A stretch of 64,000 bases of DNA from Tipula vernalis (Eukaryota > Arthropoda > Insecta > Diptera > Tipulidae): the NCBI GenBank assembly GCA_958295665.1, contig OY282559.1, positions 255,010,461 through 255,074,460 of the forward strand. The letters run 5' to 3'. A program made the position numbers and the translations under genes. Of this stretch, positions 1 to 10,599 are shown one piece after another. Within the stretch, counting starts at the first letter, position 1; each line of letters begins with the position of its first letter. The notes beneath the pieces were generated by a model. The model did no database searches. It was not told the origin of the DNA and saw nothing but the letters and a program-made list of their open reading frames with translations.

Positions 1-311
1 TATATATTGGTTAGCTTTTTCCACATTGCCTCAGATTCCGCCGAGGTCAAAATATGCAGCATCGTTTGTTCAGATATTGTGGTAACGATTACCTTTTGCG
101 CCATACTGTCGGTTTTATTCCATTTACGTATCGCTTCGGCATTTTCCTTTTTCTCATCAGCCATCTGTTGCCACGGGTGCAGGTTGTTTGTTTGTGCCAT
201 TTACTATGTCCCATGCTTCAATTGACTTCTAAATTATCTGAATCTGGAATTTCCATAGATTCCAGTTTCCAATTCCTTGTAATTTGCTCTTCTGGACAAT
301 TCTGAATCCAT
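1..311 (-). pseudogene. Copia-type gag, N-terminal part, broken, runs off left edge
   Basis: Read on the minus strand, this encodes the N-terminal region of a Ty1/copia Gag protein, which packages element RNA into particles. Two stretches are recognisable: one with W-x-L-W-K-F-Q followed by an E-A-W-D-I-V-N-G-T motif (about 290-175), and one with R-K-W-N-K-T-D and M-W-K-K-L-T (about 150-5). They lie in different frames and an in-frame stop interrupts the first, so the gene is frameshifted. A plausible start ATG is at 311. It sits about 95 bases downstream (minus strand) of a copia-type primer site and LTR, the expected order. The rest of the element lies outside the window. Confidence 0.7.
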
Positions 312-404
312 CTTCTTAACAATTTTCGCACACGGCTGGATATAACCTCACAAAATTTGTCTTATTTTCACTTTTATTTCCGAAAATATTACCGAAAACA
401 CGTT

Positions 405-419
405 TCTGGGCCCATAACC
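405..419 (-). other. Primer-binding site of copia-type element
   Basis: The minus strand reads GGTTATGGGCCCAG directly after the LTR end. This matches the known copia primer site, which pairs with an internal part of initiator methionine tRNA. It fixes the LTR boundary at 420 and the element's minus-strand orientation. Confidence 0.7.
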
Positions 420-668
420 TGTCGATTATATGTGGAATTATGGGTAAATAACTTAATAACTTCGGATGTTTAATGAACAAAAGTATTTATTGTTAATCAC
501 AAAGTAATGAAAAAAAAACACATGTTCTTAGTTCTCTTCGATAGATCGAATTTTCATAAAAAATTATGTGTACTTGAACAAACCATAAAAACAAACTAGT
601 GCTGCCATCTAGGGAATAAACAGCGAGTGATATCCATAAAACACAATTTAAAAACAACAATTCTGACA
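420..668 (-). repeat. 5' LTR of copia-type element
   Basis: On the minus strand the segment begins TGTCAGAATT and ends ATAATCGACA. It thus has TG...CA ends with a short TGTC/GACA inverted repeat, and it abuts the primer site at 405-419. At about 249 bp it is in the size range of copia LTRs. The partner LTR would lie beyond the left edge, so the pair cannot be compared. Confidence 0.65.
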
Positions 669-974
669 CTCCCAGGCCAACGGGTAGCTATCAAAAATAG
701 TGTGCGACCACATGTGCGGTCGAAATATTAGCCATGCGGTTACAATCCGTACAATTCGATGTCTGCATTATAATTACCTGTCTTCAACCATCGTGGAATT
801 CGAAGTTAGTCTACACGGTATAATTCATCTCGTATAACTGACCATTTATGTTTGATTGCCTGCGGCAATTCCTCATCCCAATTTATAGCGGTTAATCAAA
901 GACTTTGCAATAAAACCTAGATTTTAATCATTTCAGGCGAAAACTACCACAATCGATCAAAAATTTGGCTGTTT
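669..974. other. No gene recognised
   Basis: Unassigned sequence between the copia LTR and the BEL/Pao scrap. No open frame, repeat or RNA gene stands out. Confidence 0.6.
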
Positions 975-1410
975 TCAGATAGTCATTTTCTTTCGAATAT
1001 AGTGGATTACCCGCAAGTTGACACGATACGAAAATATTCCCAATTTCGGGTCCCTCTGTAAACCGAACACTTTTACTGTTATGCAATTTTGTGAAAAATC
1101 CTTAACGGCTGTTACCCTGTCCTCCGTTTGTACCATCTTCAGGAACGTATCTGAATTGGAAACCCATGTTCGTAATTTCATTTCGCAATTTTAAGAAGTT
1201 ATCTTCATTTGCTGTGCCTGTCATTAAATAGTGTAAATAAGCACATTTGCTATGCACGTCTGAAGCCAAAAGCCGTCTATCAAAAGTATGTGGCAGCAAG
1301 TTCGTTCAACACTCTTGTTGCTAAATATGGAGTCGCTGTTACACCACACGTCAAAGTAATTTACTTGTAGAGCTTCTTGGGCTCCCTGTCTTTTGACCTT
1401 CAAACTATCG
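975..1410 (-). pseudogene. BEL/Pao reverse transcriptase fragment
   Basis: Minus-strand relic of a BEL/Pao polymerase. In order it shows a T-P-Y-L-A-T-R-V-L-N-E-L-A stretch (about 1345-1290), a degenerate active-site region reading Y-L-H-Y-L-M-T-G-T where the family has Y-V-D-D-L-L-T-G (about 1245-1215), L-K-L-R-N-E-I (about 1195), then L-R-T-W-V-S-N and L-Q-R-D-P-K-L-G-I-F-S-Y (about 1180-1015). At least two frame changes are needed, and the catalytic aspartates are lost (Y-L-H-Y). It is therefore inactive. No LTR or other pol domain is visible nearby, although an unrelated BEL/Pao integrase relic lies at 26.7 kb on the other strand. Confidence 0.7.
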
Positions 1411-1916
1411 TTTGCTAATTCCTCTCATCTTCTCGAGCCAGCATCTGCCGGCATATCTTCTCCACTTCGGCACCAATCACTATTTTATTCAAACGATAGC
1501 TTAATGGTAAGGCGTGCAATGTTGGCTAAACCGTAGCCCCTATCATTAGCATGGTAAATCGTATAGTTTCAATCCAGGCATTCGGGCATCAAACACAACT
1601 CAGAACTTTGATAATTTTAAGTAGCCATGGTGTAGAGCCATATAGTGAGAATTCTCGAGATAGGAATTCCCGATCGTAATCTCTAATTGTAGCTTACTTA
1701 CTAAGTTTCACCTACCATCAAATTCGAACGATTGAAGCCTTTTCTTTCAATTAACTGCAACATTTCCTTTTTGACACATTTTAATTTTCTAATTTCTTGG
1801 TCCATCGAAACAAAATTGTTAAATATTGCATTTTGATGGGCATTACACTGCGATACGATTTCAACAGGTTTCAGATGTGTGCAATCCTCTGACGTCTATC
1901 AAGGACAAAAATTTAT
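1411..1916. other. No gene recognised
   Basis: Unassigned sequence upstream of the gypsy element; no convincing frame or repeat. Confidence 0.6.
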
Positions 1917-1923
1917 ATATTTT

Positions 1924-2226
1924 TGTTATAAATGCACTAAATTATGTATTCTAATATTTATTTTGTACGTGTACTACCAATAGAATCTAGTACTTATTTA
2001 TTTTATATAATTGCACTAATTTAGTGCCTGTTTGTTTTGACCTTTAGAATCACAACAAAATTGTCAAATGAATTTTAGTTGGTATACCGGCATTCAGCGT
2101 GAGATAACGTGTACCCATTTATGCAAATAAATAAAAAATAAAAATAAAACTTATTATATTTAAATAAGTTAATTTATTATATTAATGGTAGATAAAAACA
2201 AAATAAAAATAGTGATAACTATAAAA
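1924..2226 (+). repeat. 5' LTR of Ty3/gypsy element
   Basis: Begins TGTTATAAATGCACTAAAT and ends near ATAACTATAAAA. It matches 6837-7132 almost base for base, with 7 extra bases after the first 18. The 3' end lacks a canonical CA, so the exact end is set from the shared sequence and the ATTTT target duplication. Confidence 0.85.
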
Positions 2227-2246
2227 GTGGCGACGAGGATTTGAGG
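2227..2246 (+). other. Putative primer-binding site
   Basis: GTGGCGACGAGGATTTGAGG follows the 5' LTR directly. TGGCGAC starts resemble tRNA 3' ends used by Ty3/gypsy elements. The cognate tRNA is not identified. Confidence 0.45.
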
Positions 2247-2307
2247 ATAAAAATACCACGGTGGAATAAACAGTAAAGTGACCATACTGTGAATTTACAG
2301 CAATAAA

Positions 2308-3999
2308 ATGGATAAAGCGGTAGTTGAAGAGCTGTTAAAAAAACAACGAATTTGGATGGATACGATACTAAATAATCAACAGAAATGGCTGGTGCAAACT
2401 TTAAATGAAAACCGAAAAGATAGTGTTCCAAGCACAGTTTCACCGTTTCGAGCATTCGAAAAGGAGAAGGAAAACTTTGAAGATTATGTAGCACAGCTGG
2501 GACAATATTTTTGTGCTAATAATGTAGAACTAGAAGATAAGAAACGCTCTTATTTTCTAGCGTGGGTCGGTACCGACACATATCATAACCTAAACAAAAT
2601 TTATGGTGAAAAAGATTTCAAAAATGAGTCATATGCAGACATTATAAAATCGCTTTCGTCTTATTTTAAATTGAGCGTGCATATTTTAGCTGCGAGGTGC
2701 TCGTTTTTACAAATAAAAATGAAACCACGACAATCATACAGTGAATGGGTTGCAGATTTACGTTTGTCAGCACGTGATTGCGAGTTTAAATGCAGTGGCG
2801 ATCAGTGTACTGAGTCATTTACAGACTTCATGATTCGCGATATGATTGTGCTACATACACCACACGAGGCAGTACGTATCGCATGTTTAAACAAAACAAA
2901 CCCATCTTTAGACGAAGTTTTAAAAATTGCACATGTTTTCGAATCTACGCAACAAACAGTTCAAATAATAAAAGGTGACCTAGAGAACACGTGTGAAGTG
3001 AACCAATCATACGATAATAAGCATCGTTCACGACCTTCTAATAGTAATTACAACACACAATACAATACGGGACCATCGTATAGAAATAACAATACAAGGT
3101 TCAGGGTGAAGGGCCTTCGGTCATGCCCTGGTTGTCTTACATACCATAATAGAGAGTCATGTAAATTTTTACATGAAGATTGTCACATATGTGGGAAACG
3201 GGGACACATTGCTTTAGTTTGTTTAAGTAGACGCAATAACACGAAGGAGAGAAGTCCATCACGACAACGAAGTCCGTCAAGTCAACGACATAGTTCAAAG
3301 GAATATGCACAGTCTCTTGATGTCATATCGCAATCGGAGTTAATTGATGAAGTTCTGCAAATGGAGGATTCGCCGGTAATTTCCGTGGGACGGAAAATAT
3401 ATTTATCAATCAGAGTAAACGGAATAGACATGAAATTTTTGTTGGATACGGGAGCTACTGTATCAATGATTGGTCTTCATGGCTACCAACAGTTGGGGGA
3501 ACTACCATGTGTAGCAACTACAACAATATTAAACTCATATGGAAACAAAACGGTTCCTGTTAAAGGATTATTTCATGTTAAAGTGCTTTACAACAATATT
3601 GAGAAACAATTGTCATTACTTGTGACATGTAGCCCTGAAGGAGCTAATAATTTGGGGATGAATTGGTTTGATGAGCTTCAGTTCCAAGTTCAACTCAAAG
3701 AGATTGATCGTCAGGTTCAGCAAACGCTAACAATACATACTGGCACCGATTTTAAGTCGTACGAAGCCAAAATTCATAAACTTTGTCAGGATTTTAAAGA
3801 TATTTTTGAACCAAATTTGGGACACTGTTTGAATTTTAAAGTGCATTTACAGCTAAAACCAAATTACACACCAAAATTTTTCAAAGCACGGCCTCTTGCG
3901 ATTTGTGAAATGGAGACAGTTAAGAACGAAATCAATAGACTGGAAGAAACTGGAGTTTTGAAACCAATCCGTTTAGCCAATGGGCTGCTCCAGTTGTGA
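2308..3999 (+). CDS. Gag-protease polyprotein part of Ty3/gypsy element
   Basis: A 563-residue open frame from an ATG 81 bases after the LTR. Residues about 1-230 form the Gag capsid-like region. A Cys/His-rich segment at about 273-290 is followed by a zinc knuckle C-H-I-C-G-K-R-G-H-I-A-L-V-C at about 292-305, spacing C-x2-C-x4-H-x4-C. The aspartic protease active site L-L-D-T-G-A-T-V-S is at about 378-386. The frame then enters the N-terminal RT region (the stretch K-A-R-P-L with E-I-N-R-L-E-E-T-G-V-L-K-P) and ends prematurely at 3999. There the frame shifts relative to the RT that follows. Gag and Pol appear to have been one continuous frame before the damage. Confidence 0.85.
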   Translation: MDKAVVEELLKKQRIWMDTILNNQQKWLVQTLNENRKDSVPSTVSPFRAFEKEKENFEDYVAQLGQYFCANNVELEDKKRSYFLAWVGTDTYHNLNKIYGEKDFKNESYADIIKSLSSYFKLSVHILAARCSFLQIKMKPRQSYSEWVADLRLSARDCEFKCSGDQCTESFTDFMIRDMIVLHTPHEAVRIACLNKTNPSLDEVLKIAHVFESTQQTVQIIKGDLENTCEVNQSYDNKHRSRPSNSNYNTQYNTGPSYRNNNTRFRVKGLRSCPGCLTYHNRESCKFLHEDCHICGKRGHIALVCLSRRNNTKERSPSRQRSPSSQRHSSKEYAQSLDVISQSELIDEVLQMEDSPVISVGRKIYLSIRVNGIDMKFLLDTGATVSMIGLHGYQQLGELPCVATTTILNSYGNKTVPVKGLFHVKVLYNNIEKQLSLLVTCSPEGANNLGMNWFDELQFQVQLKEIDRQVQQTLTIHTGTDFKSYEAKIHKLCQDFKDIFEPNLGHCLNFKVHLQLKPNYTPKFFKARPLAICEMETVKNEINRLEETGVLKPIRLANGLLQL

Positions 4000-5174
4000 T
4001 TGTCAGTAAGCCAGATAAATCAATTCGACTATGCGCCGATTTTAAGATCAATGTTAACTCTCAATTATGCATTTAACAGTATCCAATACCAAGAATAGAG
4101 GAAATTTTTCAAAAAATAGGCAAAGGCAAAGTATTCTCAAAGGTAGATCTTTCGGAAGCTTATTTACAATTGGAGTTGGATGAGGAATCGAAAGAGTTTA
4201 TGGTCATCAATACACCCTTTGTATTATATCTGTACCAAAGGCTACCATATGGAGTCGCAAGTGCACCAGCTATATTTCAGAAATTTATAGAAATGATAAT
4301 CGTAAATATACCTCAGTGCGTCAGTTATTTAGACGATATTGTAGTGACTGGGAGGTCAGAAGAAGGACACTTGTCTAATTTGGAAGAATTATTTAAACAG
4401 TTAAGATTACGATATAAAATGTCAAAATGTAATTTTATGCAACGTGAGATACAGTATTTGGGAAACATTATAAGTGGCGATGGTATTAGACCATCAGAAT
4501 CGGGGATAACGGCAATTCAAGACATGCCAACACCTAAAAACCTAAAAGACGTGCAAGCTTTTCTGGGGAAGGTACAATATTATAATAAATTTTTTAATAA
4601 TCTTTCTAAAATTTCAGCTCCGCTAAACGAGCTAAGAAGGAAGAATGTAGAATTCACTTAGAAGCAACCTCAAGAAGAGTCATTTAAGAGAATAAAAAAG
4701 CAAATTATTGATGCCACTAAACTAACCCACTATTCTGAGAACCTCAAATTAGTTCTGGCTACGGACGCTTCGAGTCATGGTATTGGAGCCATCATATCAC
4801 ATATATTCCCGGATAATTCAGAACATCCGATTGCATTTGCATCAAAGACGTTGGACGAAGCGCAGCGCAAATATAGCCAAATCGAAAAAGAGGCACTTTC
4901 GATCATTTTTGGAGTAACCAAGTTTCGTCAATACCTTTACGAGCGACAGTTCGAATTGGTAAGCGACCATAAGCCCTTACTCTCCCTTTTCAACCCATTA
5001 AAGAATTTGCCAGTCATGACCGCTAATATATTGCAGATATGGGCAATCATATTGATGGCGTATACCTATACCATTCGGTATAAACCAACTATAAAACACA
5101 GCCATGCGGATGCCCTTTCCCGATTGCCTGGGGTCCTGATGTCGAATTTGACAAATCAGAAGAGGCTGAAGTGA
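3976..5174 (+). pseudogene. Reverse transcriptase and RNase H of Ty3/gypsy element, broken
   Basis: Continues the polyprotein in a shifted frame. RT motifs are W-A-A-P-V-V-I-V-S near 3983, L-C-A-D-F-K, P-I-P-R-I-E-E-I-F near 4085, F-S-K-V-D-L-S-E-A-Y near 4136 and the catalytic Y-L-D-D near 4327, so the active site is intact. RNase H follows, with L-A-T-D-A-S near 4757, K-E-A-L near 4890 and S-D-H-K-P-L-L near 4963. Stops at about 4074 (TAA) and 4659-4661 (TAG) interrupt it. A further frame change near 5130-5170 leads into the integrase part. No functional polymerase can be made from this copy. Confidence 0.85.
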
Positions 5175-6103
5175 TAATAAACGAAGTGTATGAAGTTGAA
5201 CTTTCTTCATTTCCCATCGATGCTGAAACCATTGTAAACTATACCCGAGAAGATAATGTTCTACGAGAAGTGTTAAGATATATTAAGGAAGGATGGCCCG
5301 AAAACACGACGAAACTACAAGAATCGATGATACCCTACAGTACTAGGCAGAACGCACTCTCTGCCCACAATGATGTAATTCTGCTACACACTGGTTGTAT
5401 TAGAGTAGTTGTTCCTGAGATATTGCGGGGCAGAATTTTGGAAATGCTTCACGATGTTCATTGGGGTATTGTAAGGACGAAACAAACTGCTCGGCGGTAT
5501 TGTTGGTGGCCAAAACAGGACGTAGAAATAGAATTGATGGTTAAACAATATACAACTTGTCAAGAATGTGCAGCAGCGCCAAAGAAAGAATTTAAAAGTT
5601 AGCCAGTAGCATCTAAACCGTGGGAAAGAATCCACATAGATTTCGTGGGCCCATTTCTTAATTCAATGTGGCTATTATGTATAGATGCTTATTCAAAATA
5701 CCCCTTTATAGTGAAGATGTCTGATATTACTACAAAGTCAACTATTCGCGCTTTGCAATCAATATTTTCTATAGAGGGTCTTCCTGATTGTATTGTTAGT
5801 GATAATGGCACATCATTAACATCAGAAATATTTGCTCAATTTTGTGAGAAGAATGGTATTTCACACCTCACTACAGCGCCTTTTCATCCAAATCCATCGA
5901 ACGGGGAAGCTGAAAGATTCGTTAGGACTTTCAAAACATCCATGAAGAAGACTATAATTGATGGAGGTTCTACGGATGTTGCACTGCTTAAATTCTTACG
6001 TAGTTATCGATTTTCACCAGGGTTAAGTGGAAAATCACCCTCGGAATTATTCCATGGACGTCAGCCCAAAACTATTCTTCATCTGATGTTTCCACGAACA
6101 TAA
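5171..6103 (+). pseudogene. Integrase of Ty3/gypsy element, broken
   Basis: Begins with the linker and zinc-binding H-x-x-H...C-x-x-C domain (H near 5450, C-Q-E-C near 5560), then a TAG at 5600-5602. The catalytic core has H-I-D-F-V-G-P near 5634, S-D-N-G-T near 5800 and N-G-E-A-E-R near 5900, which is the D,D(35)E layout of retroviral-type integrases. Integrase inserts the cDNA copy into the genome. The frame ends at 6103 because a 298-bp segment of the core is repeated directly afterwards. Confidence 0.85.
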
Positions 6104-6398
6104 TGGCACATCATTAACATCAGAAATATTTGCTCAATTTTGTGAGAAGAATGGTATTTCACACCTCACTACAGCGCCTTTTCATCCAAATCCATCGAAC
6201 GGGTAAGCTGAAAGATTCGTTAGGACTTTCAAAACATCCATGAAGAAGACTATAATTGATGGAGGTTCTACGGATGTTGCACTGCTTAAATTCTTACGTA
6301 GTTATCGATTTTCACCAGGGTTAAGTGGAAAATCACCCTCGGAATTATTCCATGGACGTCAGCCCAAAACTATTCTTCATCTGATGTTTCCACGAACA
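5803..6398 (+). repeat. 298-bp tandem duplication inside integrase
   Basis: 5803-6100 is repeated at 6101-6398 with only one difference seen: GGGGAAGC in copy 1 is GGGTAAGC in copy 2, turning a Glu codon into a stop. The unit is not a multiple of three, so the duplication also shifts the frame. It begins and ends inside coding sequence and contains the catalytic Glu region, so it arose after the element inserted or during faulty copying. Confidence 0.95.
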
Positions 6399-6783
6399 TC
6401 ATCAACGCTCCAACAAAATGCGGCTAAGTTTCAAACTGGAGGTGAACATACATCAAGAACTTCAACAAACAAAGTAAATGGCTGCAAGGAAAAATACAAG
6501 AACCAGTAGGCAATATGATGTATTTGATCCAAGTCAATGGAGTGATCGTCAAACGGCATCAGAACCAGATTCGCTTGCGAACAACGAAACCGGATGATTA
6601 TCAGTTGGCAGAAGGGATTCTCAAATCAAATGAATCACCGACTCAGGCTAGTATGAAATCGATTCTTAAAACAAAAGATCTTTGTTCTTCTAGTATTGTG
6701 TAGGAGTGTATCTGAATCAGATATTTTGGGAATAAGAAACCTACCCAGAAGATCCGAACGAGAAAGAAAACCCATTGTTCGTT
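6399..6783 (+). pseudogene. Integrase C-terminal tail of Ty3/gypsy element
   Basis: Continues after the duplication with several frame changes. Recognisable pieces are Q-V-N-G-V-I-V-K-R-H-Q-N-Q-I-R (about 6532-6576), which is the small SH3-like C-terminal domain seen in many gypsy integrases, and an Arg-rich end R-R-S-E-R-E-R-K (about 6750). It is followed by the polypurine tract. Confidence 0.7.
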
Positions 6784-6823
6784 TTCAGCCATAAACCGGT
6801 CAACTACATCATCGAAAAAACCT

Positions 6824-6836
6824 AAGCGGAGAGGAA
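6824..6836 (+). other. Polypurine tract
   Basis: Purine-rich AGCGGAGAGGAA lies immediately before the 3' LTR TG. This is the usual plus-strand primer of LTR elements. Confidence 0.75.
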
Positions 6837-7132
6837 TGTTATAAATGCACTAAATTCTAATATTTATTTTGTACGTGTACTACCAAAAGAATGTAGTACT
6901 AATTTATTTTATATAATTGCACTAATTTAGTACCTGTTTGTTTTGTCCTTTAGAATCACAACAAAATTGTCAAATGAATTTTAGTTGGTATACCGGCATT
7001 CAGCGTGAGATAACGTGTACCCATTTATGCAAATAAATAAAAAATAAAAATAAATCTTATTATATTTAAATAAGTTAATTTATTATATTAATGGTAGATA
7101 AAAACAAAATAAAAATAGTGATAACTATAAAA
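6837..7132 (+). repeat. 3' LTR of Ty3/gypsy element
   Basis: Copy of 1924-2226, lacking seven bases near its start and differing at about six positions, so roughly 2 percent diverged. It is followed by the ATTTT target duplication. Confidence 0.9.
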
Positions 7133-7137
7133 ATTTT

Positions 7138-9489
7138 ACATTTGATTCCAATCGGTTGTATTGGCTGGCTCATCGTGCCCCTCTCATATGAAGGAATTAT
7201 GTAGCTTTAAGCTTTACCGTAAACTTCAAATGATTCCATGTAGAGCTAGCTATTAAATCGTTGTGTGTCCATTGTCCAAACCTAATTTATTAACCGTCTT
7301 CATGATTCTAGAAAAATTTAAAGTTACTTTCGAACATTACAATTTACAACCATATTAAACTAAACAAAAACCTGTTAATAATAGTTTTATTCTGACTTAA
7401 AATACAACAACAACAATTTAACTTTTTGGACAACATTTTTTAAGTACTTTTGTTGAGAAGATTGAGAAAAAAACAATAAAAGATTAACTTGGAAGCTGAA
7501 AATAAAAATACTTTCGAGATGAAAATCCATTAAAAAAATAAATCAAATAGTTGTCTCTTTAAAATCGTTGTCATCGTATAGAGAAAACTATAATTTCCTC
7601 CTCATTTTATTTACTGTTCATTCCTGTAAAATTTAGGAATTTGGTATGAGTTTTTTATTTTATTTATTTTTTATGTTTTTCTTATTTTACGGCAAAATTG
7701 AATTAAATTTTAGGAAGATAAACTTCCATTAAACCGATTTTGTTGTTGTTTAAAACTTATAATCTATTTTAAATGTAATTTTATATGGTTTTCTTTCGAA
7801 ACTTCAACAAAACTAAATGTTTGAAGTATGTATGTATGTATGTATCAAATGGGTGGTTATTCTCATTTGGCCATTTAAAAGTTTTTTTTCCTGCTTTTTA
7901 AATTTGTTCATTCCTGTTGGTTTATTTTATACGGAATTTATTAGTTTAATGCGTAAAACTATTTTTTAGCTCTTCATACTATAAATCAATTATATACGTA
8001 TGTAGTTGTTGGAATATCTGTTTACAAATTTTGCTTGGTGTACAAATATTTTTTTTTTTGTAACCGATATGCTTTCATTACGTTTATATTTTTACTTAAA
8101 TTGTTCAACAAAATCAATATACTGAGGAAAATATTTTATAGAGAAATTGGAAACTTCCTTTTTCTAGAAGAATAGGGACTGGGTAAAAGACCTCTCTTGC
8201 AAGTAATTTGCAGATAATTCTTCCAATTAACCCTTTCAAGCTATTGCAATTATTTAGGAAAAGTTAACTGGTTTCAGTCAGACTGTGTAGTGTTTCAGAT
8301 TCAAAAATCGATCGCTACAAATTATCGTAAATGAAAAAAAAAAGATATGAAAATTTTAAAGCCTTATTAAAACCAACTCACCATTTAATTTACACAACGC
8401 TTCTCTTTATCCAAACTAGGTAATTATGAAGTTCAAGGCTAGCCTTAAGGGAATGAAAAAAAAATTAAATTATTAATAAAAACATTTCTAACCGATATGA
8501 TTTATTGTAAATTGGCGTGTTCCATTATTACTTATTTTCTTTCAAACATCTAAAATAAATGTTAAATAAATTTAGATTTCGCTAAATTGAAAGCAACAAA
8601 ACCAATATTGTTTTGTTTCGAAACGCAAAAATGTTTTATTTCAAAAATCATTCATTGATTTGATGATTATTATTTTTATTGTTGAAAGCTTTCAATAGAT
8701 ATCAATAATAAATATTTCATTTGCATGAAATTTCCATTCAAAATAAATATTCAATGTACACCATTTTGTATATTTTATAACACAGATAAAAGTTTTATCA
8801 AATGTATAAAGTGGTTCGTTAAGCTGAGATTTCTAAACCATCACTAATTTTCCTATGAGACAACAAGTTTTACTTGTTAATTATAATTTTGACGATACTT
8901 TATAACTAAAATATTTTCACCATCCATTATCATTTTCCCCTTACATTAAAATTCATAAATACGTTCATATATCGACAAAAAAATACGCGATGTAGAATTA
9001 TGAACTAGGTTTTATTTTTTGAAAGTTCAATGAGCGATTGAAGAAGTAAAAGAGCTTTTGTTTGAATAGTATGAAATATTACAACAAATTCTTACAATAT
9101 TAAAATTACTACTGTGTATATATTCTTATTTAATGGGAAATATGAAAATTTGAAATTGGAAATATGGGAATATATTATTTAAGCACTTTGAGAGAACACG
9201 TTAATATTTTATTCTGCTTTAATGTGATGGATTTATTTTATTTTTTATCGCGTTCATTTATCTCCAGCTTAAATAATATTTTATTACGAAACGATGAACC
9301 TATAAATATACAGTCAGCTTAGATTCACGTTGTAAGGTTTTAGAATGAATTATTATAGGTAAAAGTCAACCAGATTTTATTATAGTTTATCTTGGATAAT
9401 TTAAATATAATTCAAAGGGGAGGCCAATTTAAAAATACCATCAAAAAAATGAATCCGATAATATCAAAGACACAGAAGTAACTTATAAA
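7138..9489. other. AT-rich intergenic DNA, no gene seen
   Basis: Very AT-rich, with no frame over 60 codons and no recognisable domain. A short TATG microsatellite lies at about 7826-7844. Confidence 0.7.
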
Positions 9490-9514
9490 CAAGGAAAACT
9501 CATGTCACTTATTT

Positions 9515-10549
9515 TTGGCTCCTAATTTATCTCAGCAGCTTTATTTGGGAAAGGACATTTTTAATCTTTTTGACATGAAAATTCAAATCAATGAATTACA
9601 CTCACCACCTGATGATCTTCCAGTAAACGGTTCCTCTGTGGACCTAATGTATTCCGGTACCCATGATCTCTCACCACAACAGCATGATGATTTACAGAGA
9701 ATAGTCGATATGTTTCCTTCATCCGCCTACCTGGGTTTGGGGCGTACAAATCTCTTGTGCCATAAGATCGACACAAGACAAGCACCTCCTGTTAAGCAAC
9801 GATACTACTCTGTATCGCCGGCGGTTCAAGCTCAGCTTAATCAGGAACTAGACAGAATGATTTTTTTTTCTAGCTGTGCTAGAAGAAAGCGAAAGTTCGT
9901 GGTGTTCGCCTGTACATCGTTTAAAGAAATCGAATGGCAAAGTAAGATTGTGACTGGATGCCCGAAGGGTCAACGAACTACTGAATACTGAATCGTTTGG
10001 ATAATACAAACTTCAATTCCAGCGTGGACTTGAAGGATGCATTCTGGGAAATACTACTCGACGATGATGCCAAATGTAAAACCGCTTTTACGACACCGGG
10101 TAGGCCTCTTAATTAATTTACTGTGATGCTCTTCGGGCTATGCAACGCACCACAAACTATGTGCCGATTGATGCACAGGGTGATTTCTCATAAGTAGCAT
10201 GGCAAGATTATCGTCTATCTTGACGATCTTTTCGTTACGGGAACTACTTTTGAGGAACACCTTGTGTTATTGAAGCTCGTAGCTCAGTGGCTGCGGAAGG
10301 CTAATCTTACAATTAACGTGGAGAAAAGCAGACTTATTTAATTGCTTACGAGTAAACCTGGATAAAGTGGCAGCTATTCAAGATTTTCCAGTTCCTACGA
10401 CAATGAAACATCTACGCCGTTTCCTCGGGTTATTTGGATGGTACCGTAGATTTATCTCTAATTTCTCCTCCATCTCAGCTCCACTCACCGATCTTCTAAA
10501 AACCAAAACTAAGTTAAAGTGGAATGACGAACACGCAGCGTTCATTTAA
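9515..10549 (+). pseudogene. Reverse transcriptase of old Ty3/gypsy relic
   Basis: The frame opens without an ATG. It shows the pre-RT linker L-Y-L-G-K-D-I-F, then L-S-P-Q-Q-H-D-D-L and P-P-V-K-Q-R-Y-Y-S-V-S-P at the RT start (about 9670-9830). After frameshifts come V-D-L-K-D-A-F-W near 10025, F-G-L-C-N-A-P-Q near 10134, the catalytic Y-L-D-D near 10216 and the thumb motif F-L-G-L-F-G-W-Y-R-R-F near 10420. The catalytic residues survive, but at least three frame changes and stops (around 9990, 10112 and 10340) make it inactive. Confidence 0.8.
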
Positions 10550-10599
10550 GCTGTTAAAACAACGCCTTATGTCTGCTACTGTTTTGGTGCACCCTAATT

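Larger units (their letters stand above)
1924..7132 (+). mobile_element. Ty3/gypsy retrotransposon (single gag-pol type), non-functional
   Basis: A two-LTR element of about 5.2 kb: LTR, primer site, gag-protease-RT-RNase H-integrase, polypurine tract, LTR. A 5-bp direct repeat ATTTT flanks it at 1919-1923 and 7133-7137. The order RT, RNase H, integrase is that of Ty3/gypsy. The Gag fused to protease in one long frame, with a two-knuckle Gag, recalls the K02A2.6-like polyproteins of insects, but that assignment is from memory and unchecked. Pol is broken by a frameshift near 3970, stops near 4074, 4660 and 5601, and an internal tandem duplication. The LTRs differ by about six substitutions and one 7-bp indel. 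Confidence 0.85.
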
